A DNA stretch of 9,745 nucleotides from Methylovulum sp. (GTDB lineage: Bacteria > Pseudomonadota > Gammaproteobacteria > Methylococcales > Methylomonadaceae), in contig JACXTQ010000215.1 of assembly GCA_016919605.1 (NCBI GenBank), forward strand, positions 1 through 9,745, written 5' to 3'. The translations under genes were made by a program, and so were the position numbers. The number at the start of each line of letters is the position of its first letter. Positions within the stretch are counted from its first letter, which is position 1. Below are positions 1 through 6,563 of this stretch, piece by piece. The notes below the pieces were generated by a model. The model had not been told where the DNA came from, did not search any database, and was given only the letters and a program-made list of their open reading frames with translations.

Positions 1-407
1 GTCAGATAGTATTGGTAATCTGCCAACACCAGCGCGTGATCGAAAGCCAATTCACTGGTCAGGTCATCGAAAGTAAAAATCCCACAATTTTTGGCATCAT
101 CAGCCGCTTTCGGCAGGTCAAAAGCTTCGCCAATATAAACGGCGGTCACGGTATGGTTGCGGGAATCGCGTTGAGGGTCGGAATACAAGCCTAGCAAGAC
201 TTTCAGGGTCACATCCAGCCCCACTTCTTCTTGGGCTTCACGGATGGCCGCTTGCTCGACGGTTTCGCCGACATCGACAAAACCACCAGGCAACGCCCAA
301 CCATAAGGCGGATTGGCACGCTCAATCAAGACAAAAGGACGGTGGGGCAGGTCAATCAGCTCGATGATAATATCGGCGGCCAGAAGTGGCGTGGTGGGCT
401 TGTGCAT
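1..407 (-). CDS. Nudix hydrolase, ADP-ribose pyrophosphatase-like (C-terminus outside window)
   Basis: Reading down from the ATG at 407 gives 135 codons with no stop before the window edge, so the gene is 3'-partial. A complete Nudix box (G-x5-E-x7-RE-x2-EE-x-G-L) spans residues 42-64: G42, E48, R56-E57, E60-E61, G63. The glutamates of REAQEEVG bind the catalytic divalent metal in this family. The downstream string YSDPQRDSRNHTVTAVY (residues 75-91) resembles the conserved YSDPxRDPRxHT stretch of ADP-ribose pyrophosphatases. The enzyme therefore probably hydrolyses ADP-ribose or a related nucleoside diphosphate derivative in the cytosol; exact substrate is an inference. The start is supported by an AGGA with suitable spacing just upstream on the minus strand. 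It lies downstream of the RFAP synthase on the same strand, but a terminator at 511-546 separates them, so it is likely its own unit. Confidence 0.9.
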   Translation of the reverse strand, partial: MHKPTTPLLAADIIIELIDLPHRPFVLIERANPPYGWALPGGFVDVGETVEQAAIREAQEEVGLDVTLKVLLGLYSDPQRDSRNHTVTAVYIGEAFDLPKAADDAKNCGIFTFDDLTSELAFDHALVLADYQYYL

Positions 408-434
408 AGGTGTTCCTGAGTGGTACGGTCAAAC

Positions 435-476
435 CGGTAATTTTACCCCGTAGGCGGGACAAAGGTAAAATTACCG
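435..476. repeat. 13-bp perfect inverted repeat, twin GGTAA-N2-TTACC palindromes
   Basis: The arm CGGTAATTTTACC (435-447) is the exact reverse complement of GGTAAAATTACCG (464-476), with a 16-bp loop. Each arm is itself a near-palindrome, GGTAA-N2-TTACC, and the two centres are 28 bp apart. The pair overlaps the -10 and -35 boxes proposed for the Nudix gene, so a dimeric repressor site is plausible. No run of T follows it on either strand, so it is not a standard terminator. The regulator is unknown. Confidence 0.6.
440..468 (-). promoter_or_regulatory. Candidate sigma70 promoter of the Nudix gene
   Basis: On the minus strand there is TTACCT (468-463) as a -35 box with 4 of 6 consensus bases, a 17-bp spacer, and TAAAAT (445-440) as a -10 box with 5 of 6. 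The predicted transcription start is near 433, giving a 5' leader of about 26 nt to the ATG at 407. Each box lies inside one arm of the inverted repeat at 435-476, which suggests occlusion by a bound regulator. This is a read by eye. Confidence 0.4.
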
Positions 477-510
477 CAGGCTATGCAGGCATCAAACAAA
501 ATGGCGGGCA

Positions 511-546
511 ATAAAAAAGGCGCTCTATCCGAGAAAATAGAACGCC
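511..546 (-). terminator. Rho-independent terminator of the RFAP synthase unit
   Basis: On the minus strand GGCGTTCTAT (546-537) pairs with ATAGAGCGCC (528-519) over 10 bp, including one G-U wobble, around an 8-nt loop. TTTTTTAT (518-511) follows directly. The wobble pairs only on the minus strand (a C-A mismatch on plus) and the T tract is on that side, so the terminator acts on minus-strand transcription. Confidence 0.85.
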
Positions 547-744
547 AGGATGGCACCAAACACAGGCGAACGTGACGGTATCTTGACTTACTTTACTACC
601 TGCATTAATAATGCCACACATTGTATTTCAATATATTTCAATGAGTTATTTATTTTTCAGAATAAATACCGTGTCACTGTTTGTCGTTAATGCACCAAAA
701 AAAGTCAAAAATAGACCATAGTGGAGCAAAACCGACTCAAGCCG
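547..744 (-). other. AT-rich non-coding stretch with inverted repeats: 3' UTR or possible small RNA
   Basis: This is the gap between the RFAP synthase stop and its terminator. I see no credible gene in it. It holds a perfect 8-bp hairpin (647-654 with 661-668) and a long-range pairing on the minus strand: GTGACACGGTAT (677-666) against ATACCGTCAC (581-572), complementary apart from a 2-nt bulge. It also has two tandem copies of TATTTCAAT (624-632, 634-642). A weak minus-strand promoter can be drawn: TTGACT (708-703), 17 bp, GACAAA (685-680). Together with the terminator this would give an RNA of about 165 nt. An extended 3' UTR of the upstream gene explains the same data. Confidence 0.35.
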
Positions 745-1707
745 TTAAAAAACCGCCACTTCACCGCCGCTATTTCTGGCACTGACCGTGACTAAGGTCA
801 AGTTATGAAACTGTGCAAACCGCTCGCAAGCCTGTTGGCTCAGGGTTTTGGTGCGTTCCACACCTTGTAAGGCGCAAAAGCCAGTAGGCCCCCAAGACGT
901 TTGGCCTATCGCCACCGCCCCTTGTTCCGCCAGCCACGCCATTACTTGCGCCACTTCGGGGCTAGTAAACACGCCGCCTTGCGCAGAGGCAAAATGCTCA
1001 CCTACGGAGCGTTGTAACTCGGTAATCACGGCACCAAATTTTGCCAAATCGTGTTCGGCAACCGCAGGCAAGCCCTGCATCAGCAACAAATAGCATAACC
1101 GCGCCGCCTCTAAAGCCGAAAATGGCGGCAATTGGCTAAACGCCTGTATTTCTTGCAAGCCATGTAAGCCCTGTCCGCGCTGGTCAAATACCAAGATAAA
1201 GTGCCAGTCGTCTGGAATGGCCATCTGCACCAACACCGGCGGGGTGATGGTTTTTTCACCACGGCCACCGTCCACCACCAAGCCGCCTTGCTCAAAAATG
1301 CCGATACCGATGCCTGAGCGCAACCCCCGTTCGGTCACGGCAGCGATTTGGCGCACTGTTAAACCCAAATCATAAATGCCGTTAAGGGCAGAACCTATCG
1401 CCAAGGCCATTTGCGTACCCGAACCTAAGCCAACGTGTTCGGGGATGGCTGTGTCAATGGTGATACTGAGTTGGTCAGATACCCCTAAGGCTTGGCATAA
1501 TGTGGTCAGGCACTGTCCGGCGCGATGGGAAGAAGGCCCGACAATTTGTCTGGAAGCGGCGGGAGTCACCGACAAACGGGTGCTAATTTCGTTCAGGGCA
1601 ATGCCAATACTGCCAAAATGACGGCCTAAGGAACCGCTTAAATCAAAAAAACCCATGTGCAAACGGGCGGGGGCAATGACGGAGACTTTAGAATATTTAG
1701 CTTTCAA
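745..1707 (-). CDS. mptG: Beta-ribofuranosylaminobenzene 5'-phosphate synthase (RFAP synthase)
   Basis: RFAP synthase condenses 4-aminobenzoate (4-hydroxybenzoate in some archaeal enzymes) with phosphoribosyl pyrophosphate, releasing CO2 and pyrophosphate. This commits carbon to methanopterin cofactors, which carry C1 units in formaldehyde oxidation. The 320-residue protein has the family signature APARLHMGFFDLSG (residues 12-25), the GHMP-superfamily nucleotide-binding loop PEHVGLGSGTQ (89-99), a glycine-rich GIGIGIFEQGG stretch (132-142), and the C-terminal GHMP-type motif GQTSWGPTGF (268-277). Length is normal for bacterial homologues. The only start in a sensible place is TTG at 1707; the first internal ATG (Met18) falls inside the conserved RLHMGF motif and is too late. 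No good Shine-Dalgarno precedes the TTG. It follows the HAD gene by 66 bp and a terminator lies downstream at 511-546. Function is secure; the start is less so. Confidence 0.93.
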   Translation of the reverse strand: MKAKYSKVSVIAPARLHMGFFDLSGSLGRHFGSIGIALNEISTRLSVTPAASRQIVGPSSHRAGQCLTTLCQALGVSDQLSITIDTAIPEHVGLGSGTQMALAIGSALNGIYDLGLTVRQIAAVTERGLRSGIGIGIFEQGGLVVDGGRGEKTITPPVLVQMAIPDDWHFILVFDQRGQGLHGLQEIQAFSQLPPFSALEAARLCYLLLMQGLPAVAEHDLAKFGAVITELQRSVGEHFASAQGGVFTSPEVAQVMAWLAEQGAVAIGQTSWGPTGFCALQGVERTKTLSQQACERFAQFHNLTLVTVSARNSGGEVAVF

Positions 1708-1741
1708 ATTGAAGGTACAAAAAGTAGTGCATGATAGTGAA

Positions 1742-1747
1742 ATTATA
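1742..1747 (-). promoter_or_regulatory. Possible -10 box upstream of the RFAP synthase gene
   Basis: A perfect TATAAT reads on the minus strand 35-40 bp before the TTG start at 1707, which would give a leader of about 28 nt. The region 16-18 bp further upstream (for example CGCCCA) has no recognisable -35 box, so this is only a partial match. It lies in the 66-bp gap after the HAD gene and could give the RFAP synthase its own transcript in addition to read-through. Confidence 0.3.
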
Positions 1748-1773
1748 CCTGATTGCCTTAAGGATGGGCGAAC

Positions 1774-2448
1774 TCAGAACATGTTCTCGGCGTGAACGGT
1801 TGCCAATACGGCGTGTAAATCAGGGCGCATAATACCGCATAAAGCCGCCGCTTGCGCGTCAACAGGATAGACGGATGGCACCAATACCGAAAATGCCCCA
1901 GCCCTGTGTGCGGCAATAATGCCCGTCAGCGAATCTTCCAGCACCCAGCAGCGTTGAATAGGCGTTTGCAATAGTGCAGCCGCTTGCAAAAACACATCGG
2001 ACGCCGGTTTGGCGGATGCCACATCATCACGAGTGACTTGTAACGCGAACGCCCCATTCAGCCCCGCCAACGCCAGACATTCGTTGGCATTCACCGCCCG
2101 GCTATTGGTCGCCAAAGCAAAGGGGATGCCGCGTTCAGTAAGATAAGCCAATAGATCCAACACTCCTGGTTTGACAGGAATGCCACTGGCATTGACCTCA
2201 TCGCGCCAACAGATACCCGCTTGCCAATTAAACGCCTGCATATCAAAATCCGCCCCACAAATGATACGCAATTGGGCTTCCACTGCGTAATGGTGCAAGC
2301 CGGATAAGGATTGGCAAAAACTATCGGACAACACATAGCCCATTGTCGCCGCCGCGTGTTGCCATGCTCGGCAGTACGTACTTTCCGTGTCCAGCACGAG
2401 GCCGTCCAAATCGAATATCATGGCGGAAAAATGCGGCAGCGAGGGCAT
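1774..2448 (-). CDS. HAD-superfamily phosphatase, beta-phosphoglucomutase-like subfamily
   Basis: The 224-residue protein has all four HAD motifs: I, FDLDGLVLDTE with nucleophile D13 and acid/base D15; II, ALATNS with T114; III, K147 in SAKPASD; IV, E171-D172 in VLEDS. A helical cap of about 75 residues sits between motifs I and II, typical of subfamily IA enzymes of the PGMB/phosphatase group. These hydrolyse or isomerise small phosphorylated metabolites in the cytosol; the substrate cannot be read from sequence. The frame stays open upstream to 2520 but would then overlap yaiI. I chose the ATG at 2448, 10 bp after the yaiI stop; the ATG at 2421 would begin at the catalytic motif and is less likely. 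The Shine-Dalgarno is weak, suggesting coupling to yaiI translation. A role in removing a phosphate from an intermediate for the next gene (RFAP synthase) is only speculation. Confidence 0.88.
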   Translation of the reverse strand: MPSLPHFSAMIFDLDGLVLDTESTYCRAWQHAAATMGYVLSDSFCQSLSGLHHYAVEAQLRIICGADFDMQAFNWQAGICWRDEVNASGIPVKPGVLDLLAYLTERGIPFALATNSRAVNANECLALAGLNGAFALQVTRDDVASAKPASDVFLQAAALLQTPIQRCWVLEDSLTGIIAAHRAGAFSVLVPSVYPVDAQAAALCGIMRPDLHAVLATVHAENMF

Positions 2449-2458
2449 TAATAATGGC

Positions 2459-2911
2459 TTATCTTTTGAGTTGGCTGGCAAAAAAAATGTCCAATTGGTT
2501 AGCGAAGGCCTGTATATCACGTGGGCCTAACGCCGCCGGCCCGCCGGTATCAATACCACTAGAGCGTAGAGTGTCCATAAAATCACGCATGTTCAGGCGC
2601 TCTTTAATAGTTTCTTGGCTATAGCGTTCCCCTCGCGGATTGATGGCATGGCCGCCCTTGGCCAAAACTTCGCTTGCCAAAGGAATATCCCCTGTAATCA
2701 CTAAATCGCCCGCATTTAAGCGGGTGACGATTTCATTATCGGCGACATCGAAACCGGCGCGTACCCTCAACATTTTGATATAACGTGACGGCGGGGTTGG
2801 CAAATGCTGGTTAGCGACCAGTGTCGTCGTTATGGCGGTGCGTTCCGCCGCCCGAAATAGAATATCCTTAATAGGCTTAGGGCAGGCATCGGCATCGACC
2901 CATATTTGCAT
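2459..2911 (-). CDS. yaiI: YaiI/YqxD family protein (UPF0178, DUF188)
   Basis: The 150-residue product matches the YaiI/YqxD family along its whole length. It has the N-terminal MQIWVDADACP with the conserved DADACP (residues 6-11), then DLVITGDIPLA, NPRGERY and the C-terminal GGPAALGPRD stretch. The fold is PIN-like with conserved aspartates, and a nuclease activity has been suggested for the family; its biological role is not settled. Start is the ATG at 2911, preceded on the minus strand by GGGAG at 7-nt spacing, a good Shine-Dalgarno. It ends 10 bp before the HAD phosphatase start, so the two are probably cotranscribed. Confidence 0.95.
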   Translation of the reverse strand: MQIWVDADACPKPIKDILFRAAERTAITTTLVANQHLPTPPSRYIKMLRVRAGFDVADNEIVTRLNAGDLVITGDIPLASEVLAKGGHAINPRGERYSQETIKERLNMRDFMDTLRSSGIDTGGPAALGPRDIQAFANQLDIFFASQLKR

Positions 2912-2944
2912 GGTTTAACTCCCAATCAGTCAATAAAATGCCGA

Positions 2945-2973
2945 ACCATGCAGGACATTGATGCACTTGTCAA
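2945..2973 (-). promoter_or_regulatory. Possible promoter of yaiI
   Basis: The 68-bp gap between the HipO-type gene and yaiI holds a perfect TTGACA (2973-2968) on the minus strand, followed after 17 bp by CATGGT (2950-2945), which matches the -10 consensus at only 3 of 6 positions. A start near 2938 would leave about 27 nt before the yaiI ATG. The good -35 and poor -10 make this a low-confidence call. No terminator hairpin is visible in the gap, so read-through from upstream is equally possible. Confidence 0.25.
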
Positions 2974-2979
2974 CCTTAA

Positions 2980-4164
2980 TCATGCTGCGTTTAAATGGCA
3001 AACCGTTTCCACCAATTGCACCCAATACGCCGCCCCTATCGGTAATAGTTCGTCATTAAAATCATAGTGCGGATTATGCAATAAACAGCTATTGGCCGAT
3101 GGGCCATTGCCTATCCACAGGTAACAGCCGGGTTTTTCCTGCAACATAAAGGCAAAGTCTTCCGACCCCATACTGGGGATGGGCTGCGTATCAACACCAG
3201 TCACACCGGCAACGGCAATGGCGGCTTGCAGGGCTTGGGCAGTTTCCGCCTCGCTGTTCCATGTCACCGGATAGCCTGGGTTTTCGGGATTGAATAGCAC
3301 TTTGGCACTGACGTTAAAAGCTGCGCACACAGTGGCGCTCAAATGGCGGATTTGCTCGGCGATTTGGCTTTGTAAGGCGGGCTTGAAACAGCGCACCGTA
3401 CCTCTTAACAGCACCGTGTCAGGGATGGCGTTCCACGTGTTGCCCGCATGGATTTGGGTGATGCTGACCACCGCCGGATCGGCGGGGTTAAGGCTACGGC
3501 TGACGATGGTTTGCAAGGCCATAATCAACTGTGCGGCGGCGACAATGGCATCGTTACCCAAATGCGGCATGGCGGCATGGGTCGCTTGGCCTTGGATAGT
3601 GATTTCAAAACAATCAAAAGCCGCCATCATCGCCCCCGCCTTAACCGCAAACTGCCCAGCGGGAATATCAGGGAAATTGTGCATCCCAAACACGCAATCG
3701 GCGGGGAACAGCTCAAACAAACCGTCCTGGATCATTTCCTTAGCCCCCGCACGGCCTTCTTCGGCAGGTTGGAAAATAAAATACACCGTGCCGTCAAAAT
3801 TGGGCTGGCGGGCCAAATGACAGGCCGCACCCAGCAACATAGCGGTATGCCCGTCATGGCCACAAGCGTGCATTTTGCCATCGTGGCGGGATTTATGGGC
3901 AAAATCGTTGTGTTCTTGGATGAACAAGGCATCCATATCCGCGCGGAGGGCGATTTTTTTGCCGGAAGTGCCTGCGCTTAACGTTCCTACCACTCCCGTT
4001 CTGCCCAAGCCTTGATGCACCTGTAAGCCAAACTCCCTCAGTTTATCCGCCACAAATTGCGCAGTTTGGGTTTCTTCAAACGCCGTTTCAGGGTATTGGT
4101 GCAAATGCCGCCGCCATTCGCGCATGGCGGTGTGCAGGTAGCTTAGGGATAGGGTATTGGGCAT
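2980..4164 (-). CDS. M20D-family amidohydrolase, HipO/AmaA-like
   Basis: This 394-residue zinc-dependent amidohydrolase belongs to the group that removes acyl groups from amino acids (hippurate hydrolase, N-acetyl amino acid and IAA-conjugate hydrolases). Metal-site motifs are intact: MHACGHDGHTAML with C101 and H103, FQPAEEG with E135-E136, GMHN with H162, and LHNPHYDFND with H363. The GQATHAAMPH segment (192-201) belongs to the small dimerisation domain, and SMGSEDFAFM (331-340) is also conserved. Length is typical. There is no signal peptide, so a cytosolic enzyme is expected. I chose the ATG at 4164; Met14 would remove part of the usual first helix. No strong Shine-Dalgarno is seen. It follows aguB by 154 bp on the same strand. 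The substrate is unknown; a role in trimming N-acylated amines or amino acids next to a polyamine gene is inference. Confidence 0.92.
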   Translation of the reverse strand: MPNTLSLSYLHTAMREWRRHLHQYPETAFEETQTAQFVADKLREFGLQVHQGLGRTGVVGTLSAGTSGKKIALRADMDALFIQEHNDFAHKSRHDGKMHACGHDGHTAMLLGAACHLARQPNFDGTVYFIFQPAEEGRAGAKEMIQDGLFELFPADCVFGMHNFPDIPAGQFAVKAGAMMAAFDCFEITIQGQATHAAMPHLGNDAIVAAAQLIMALQTIVSRSLNPADPAVVSITQIHAGNTWNAIPDTVLLRGTVRCFKPALQSQIAEQIRHLSATVCAAFNVSAKVLFNPENPGYPVTWNSEAETAQALQAAIAVAGVTGVDTQPIPSMGSEDFAFMLQEKPGCYLWIGNGPSANSCLLHNPHYDFNDELLPIGAAYWVQLVETVCHLNAA

Positions 4165-4188
4165 GGTGTGGGTAGTGTGGATAAAATG

Positions 4189-4217
4189 GAAATAGGCTCT
4201 ATACTTTAAGCGGTCAA
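4189..4217 (-). promoter_or_regulatory. Candidate promoter of the HipO-type gene
   Basis: On the minus strand TTGACC (4217-4212, 5 of 6 consensus) is followed after 17 bp by TATTTC (4194-4189, 3 of 6). The start would be near 4182, giving an 18-nt leader to the ATG at 4164. It lies downstream of the hairpin at 4259-4275 and could separate this gene from aguB. Confidence 0.3.
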
Positions 4218-4258
4218 GTTTTCGTTTTTTGCAGCGTGAGGTTCTTTGATCGCAACCA

Positions 4259-4275
4259 GCGGGCAGATTGCCCGC
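4259..4275. repeat. REP-like GC-rich hairpin between aguB and the HipO-type gene
   Basis: GCGGGCA (4259-4265) and TGCCCGC (4269-4275) form a perfect 7-bp stem around a 3-nt loop. No T tract follows on either strand, so it does not look like a classic terminator. The GCGGGCAG core also appears in the hairpin at 7889-7905 inside the larger repeat element. It resembles the short palindromic (REP) units common between genes in gammaproteobacteria. The rest of the 154-bp gap (4165-4318) shows only the promoter candidate noted separately. Confidence 0.5.
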
Positions 4276-4318
4276 GCTCCTTTCAATACCTCGCGCCTAA
4301 TCGTACGTTAAACGGCAC

Positions 4319-5203
4319 TCAATCAATAAATCGCTTGGTCAAGTCGCCATAGGCATCAATCCTGCGGTCACGCAAATACGGCCAGATTTGTCTGACCCGC
4401 TCGGTTCTGGCACTGTCTAATGTCCAGGTCAACAGTGTGTTGTCGGTGGCGTTGGCACGGCTGAGGATTTCCCCTTGCGGCCCTGCGATAAAACTATTGC
4501 CCCAGAAATGGATGCCCTTATCGGAATCGGGAGCTTTTTCAAAGCCTATGCGGTTACAGGCAATCACGGGTAGGCCATTGGCAACGGCGTGGCCGCGTTG
4601 AATAGTCACCCACGCGTCCAATTGTCGTCGTTGTTCGTCATCGGTGTCTTGCGCATCCCAACCGATAGCGGTGGGGTAGATCAACAGTTCCGCACCCGCT
4701 AAGGTCATTAGCCGCGCCGCTTCTGGATACCATTGATCCCAGCAAATCAACACGCCCAATTTACCGATGGAGGTGTCTATGGGGGTAAAGCCCAGATCGC
4801 CGGGAGTGAAAAAATATTTTTCATAAAAGCCAGGGTCATCAGGAATGTGCATTTTCCGGTATTTGCCGGCGATACTGCCATCCTTGTCGAACACTACCGC
4901 CGTGTTGTGGTAAAGTCCTGGGGCGCGTTTTTCAAAAATGGTCGAAACAATGACCACTTTCGCCTGTTTGGCGACTTCCGCCAAAATAGCCGTGGTTGGG
5001 CCAGGAATAGCCTGTGCCAGATCAAAATGGTTATAATCTTCGTTTTGGCAAAAATACGGTCCCAGATGCAGTTCGGGTAGGATGACCAAATCGGCTTGAT
5101 TGGCGGCGGCCTCGTAGATTTTGGCAATGGAAAAATCCAAATTGGTTTGGCGATCTTCATTGCAGGGCTGTTGCACTGCACTAACGGTTAAGGATGGTTT
5201 CAT
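4319..5203 (-). CDS. aguB: N-carbamoylputrescine amidase
   Basis: This nitrilase-superfamily enzyme hydrolyses N-carbamoylputrescine to putrescine, CO2 and ammonia, the last step of the agmatine deiminase route from arginine to putrescine. The catalytic triad is visible: E44 in LPELHLGPYFC, K117 in KYRKMHIP, and C154 in VLICWDQWYPEAAR. The segments HIPDDPGFYEKYFFTPGD (119-136) and the C-terminal RIGFEKAP and FWGNSF blocks match AguB rather than other nitrilase branches. At 294 residues it is full length. Start is the ATG at 5203, with no clear Shine-Dalgarno. It is the first gene of the minus-strand run, divergent from the glycosyltransferase gene across 141 bp. The usual partner aguA (agmatine deiminase) is not in the window, so it must lie elsewhere if the route is complete. 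Confidence 0.95.
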   Translation of the reverse strand: MKPSLTVSAVQQPCNEDRQTNLDFSIAKIYEAAANQADLVILPELHLGPYFCQNEDYNHFDLAQAIPGPTTAILAEVAKQAKVVIVSTIFEKRAPGLYHNTAVVFDKDGSIAGKYRKMHIPDDPGFYEKYFFTPGDLGFTPIDTSIGKLGVLICWDQWYPEAARLMTLAGAELLIYPTAIGWDAQDTDDEQRRQLDAWVTIQRGHAVANGLPVIACNRIGFEKAPDSDKGIHFWGNSFIAGPQGEILSRANATDNTLLTWTLDSARTERVRQIWPYLRDRRIDAYGDLTKRFID

Positions 5204-5344
5204 GGGTGTGGGTTTAGCCGTGGGATAGTTTTTAATCGGTATAGTTTATAACGGTTTGGCCGAAAAATTGAGCGGCACCACACATTATTCGACTGGAAAG
5301 CGTTAATGCAATACCATAACCGGATTAGAAAATAGCCTGCCATT
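5204..5344. promoter_or_regulatory. Divergent intergenic region between aguB and the glycosyltransferase genes
   Basis: This 141-bp AT-rich gap must contain the 5' control regions of both transcription units. For aguB a TATAAA-like -10 reads on the minus strand at 5250-5245, with no good -35 at the proper distance. For the plus strand I could not identify a convincing promoter or Shine-Dalgarno before the ATG at 5345. I see no clear operator palindrome. Confidence 0.35.
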
Positions 5345-6529
5345 ATGAAAATACTGACTTACACCACCCTTTACCCTAATGACGTGCAACTGCGTCATGG
5401 CATTTTTATTGAGCAACGCTTAAGGCATTTATTGGCACAAACGCCCGTGGAAGCGAAAGTAGTCGCGCCGGTGCCGTGGTTCCCGTCCACTGCCCAACGG
5501 TTTGGCGGCTATGCCGATTATGCACGGGTTGCTAGGCAAGAGCGCCGTCATGGCATTGATGTCTATCATCCGCGCTATCCGGTAATCCCCAAAATCGGCA
5601 TGACGGTCGCCCCGGCGTTGTTGGCTGCGGCCAGCTTGCCGTTTATAAAACGCCTGATCGCCGATGGCTATGATTTTGATGTCATTGACGCGCATTATTT
5701 CTATCCCGATGGCGTGGCGGCGGCGATAGTAGCGAAAGCTTTGGGCAAACCGCTGGTGATTACCGCTAGGGGTTCCGATGTCCATCAGATTCCCCAGTAC
5801 GCTTTACCGAAAAAAATGATTTTGTGGGCGGCGCAACAGGCGGATCAAGTTATCACCGTTTGTGAAGCCTTAAAAGAGGAGCTAATCAAGCTCGGTGTCT
5901 CCGAAAGCAAAACCATACATGCCTTGCGCAATGGCGTGGATTTGCAGGCTTTTTGCCCCAAACCCCGCGCCCCGATCCGGCAGGCCATGAACCTGTCCAG
6001 ACCTACACTGCTATCAGTCGGCAATTTAATCGAGTTGAAAGGCCACCATTTGGTGATTGAGGCTATGCAGCAATTGCCCGACCACCAATTGTTAATAGCG
6101 GGTGGCGGACAGGAATTGCAAAATTTGCAAGCCTTGGTGGCAAAATTGCAACTGGGCGATAGGGTGCGTTTTTTAGGGACATTGACCCACCCGCAATTGG
6201 CTGACGTTTATAACGCCGCCGATGCGCTGATTTTGGCTTCCAGCCGTGAAGGTTGGGCGAATGTGTTGCTGGAATCGATGGCTTGCGGTACGCCAGTGGT
6301 AGCCACCAAGATTTGGGGGACACCGGAGGTGGTGCGTTCTGCCGATGCCGGGGTCTTGATTGGCGAGCGCACCGCCGATGGCATTGCCCAAGGGGTTCGG
6401 CAGTTGTTCGCCCATTATCCTGATCGGCAAGCCACCCGCCACTATGCTGAGGGTTTTTCATGGGATGACACGGTGGCTAAGGTGTATGCGGTGCTTGCCA
6501 GCGTGAGCGGCATCCAGCAAACGCTTTAA
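5345..6529 (+). CDS. GT4-family glycosyltransferase, exopolysaccharide-type
   Basis: The 394-residue protein has the GT-B layout of retaining GT4 enzymes. The N-terminal acceptor domain begins MKILTYTTLYPN with the loop RHGIFIEQRLRHL (18-30), followed by DVIDAHYFYPDG (112-123) and TARGSDV (140-146). The C-terminal donor domain has RNGVD (195-199), the phosphate-contacting LLSVGNLIELKG (222-233), and the EX7E motif from E302 to E310 in SREGWANVLLESMACGTP. It should transfer a sugar from a nucleotide donor to a lipid- or glycan-linked acceptor at the inner face of the cytoplasmic membrane; no transmembrane helix is obvious. The ATG at 5345 is the natural start, though its Shine-Dalgarno is poor. 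A second GT4 gene follows after 34 bp, so the pair is likely one operon. Donor and acceptor cannot be named from sequence. Confidence 0.9.
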   Translation: MKILTYTTLYPNDVQLRHGIFIEQRLRHLLAQTPVEAKVVAPVPWFPSTAQRFGGYADYARVARQERRHGIDVYHPRYPVIPKIGMTVAPALLAAASLPFIKRLIADGYDFDVIDAHYFYPDGVAAAIVAKALGKPLVITARGSDVHQIPQYALPKKMILWAAQQADQVITVCEALKEELIKLGVSESKTIHALRNGVDLQAFCPKPRAPIRQAMNLSRPTLLSVGNLIELKGHHLVIEAMQQLPDHQLLIAGGGQELQNLQALVAKLQLGDRVRFLGTLTHPQLADVYNAADALILASSREGWANVLLESMACGTPVVATKIWGTPEVVRSADAGVLIGERTADGIAQGVRQLFAHYPDRQATRHYAEGFSWDDTVAKVYAVLASVSGIQQTL

Positions 6530-6563
6530 GCCACTTTTTTAATTAAGATACTCAGGACACTGG

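Noticed and set aside
435..476. Reading the 13-bp inverted repeat as a terminator
   Set aside because: The loop is 16 nt, the stem is AT-rich and no T run follows on either strand; a better terminator lies at 511-546.
641..721. Small plus-strand ORF of 26 codons in the AT-rich gap
   Set aside because: No Shine-Dalgarno, and its sequence is dictated by the AT hairpin and T/A runs; no evidence of coding.
1697..1732. Eleven-residue minus-strand leader-like ORF overlapping the RFAP synthase start
   Set aside because: The ATG has no Shine-Dalgarno and the peptide shows no attenuator codons or paired hairpins; chance is the simplest explanation.
2449..2520. Upstream extension of the HAD phosphatase by 24 codons
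   Set aside because: It would overlap the end of yaiI by about 60 bp with a non-ATG start and adds residues not seen before the FDLDG motif in this family.
3290..3981. Long plus-strand open frames opposite the M20 amidohydrolase
   Set aside because: They are antisense to a gene with complete catalytic motifs and show no domain of their own.
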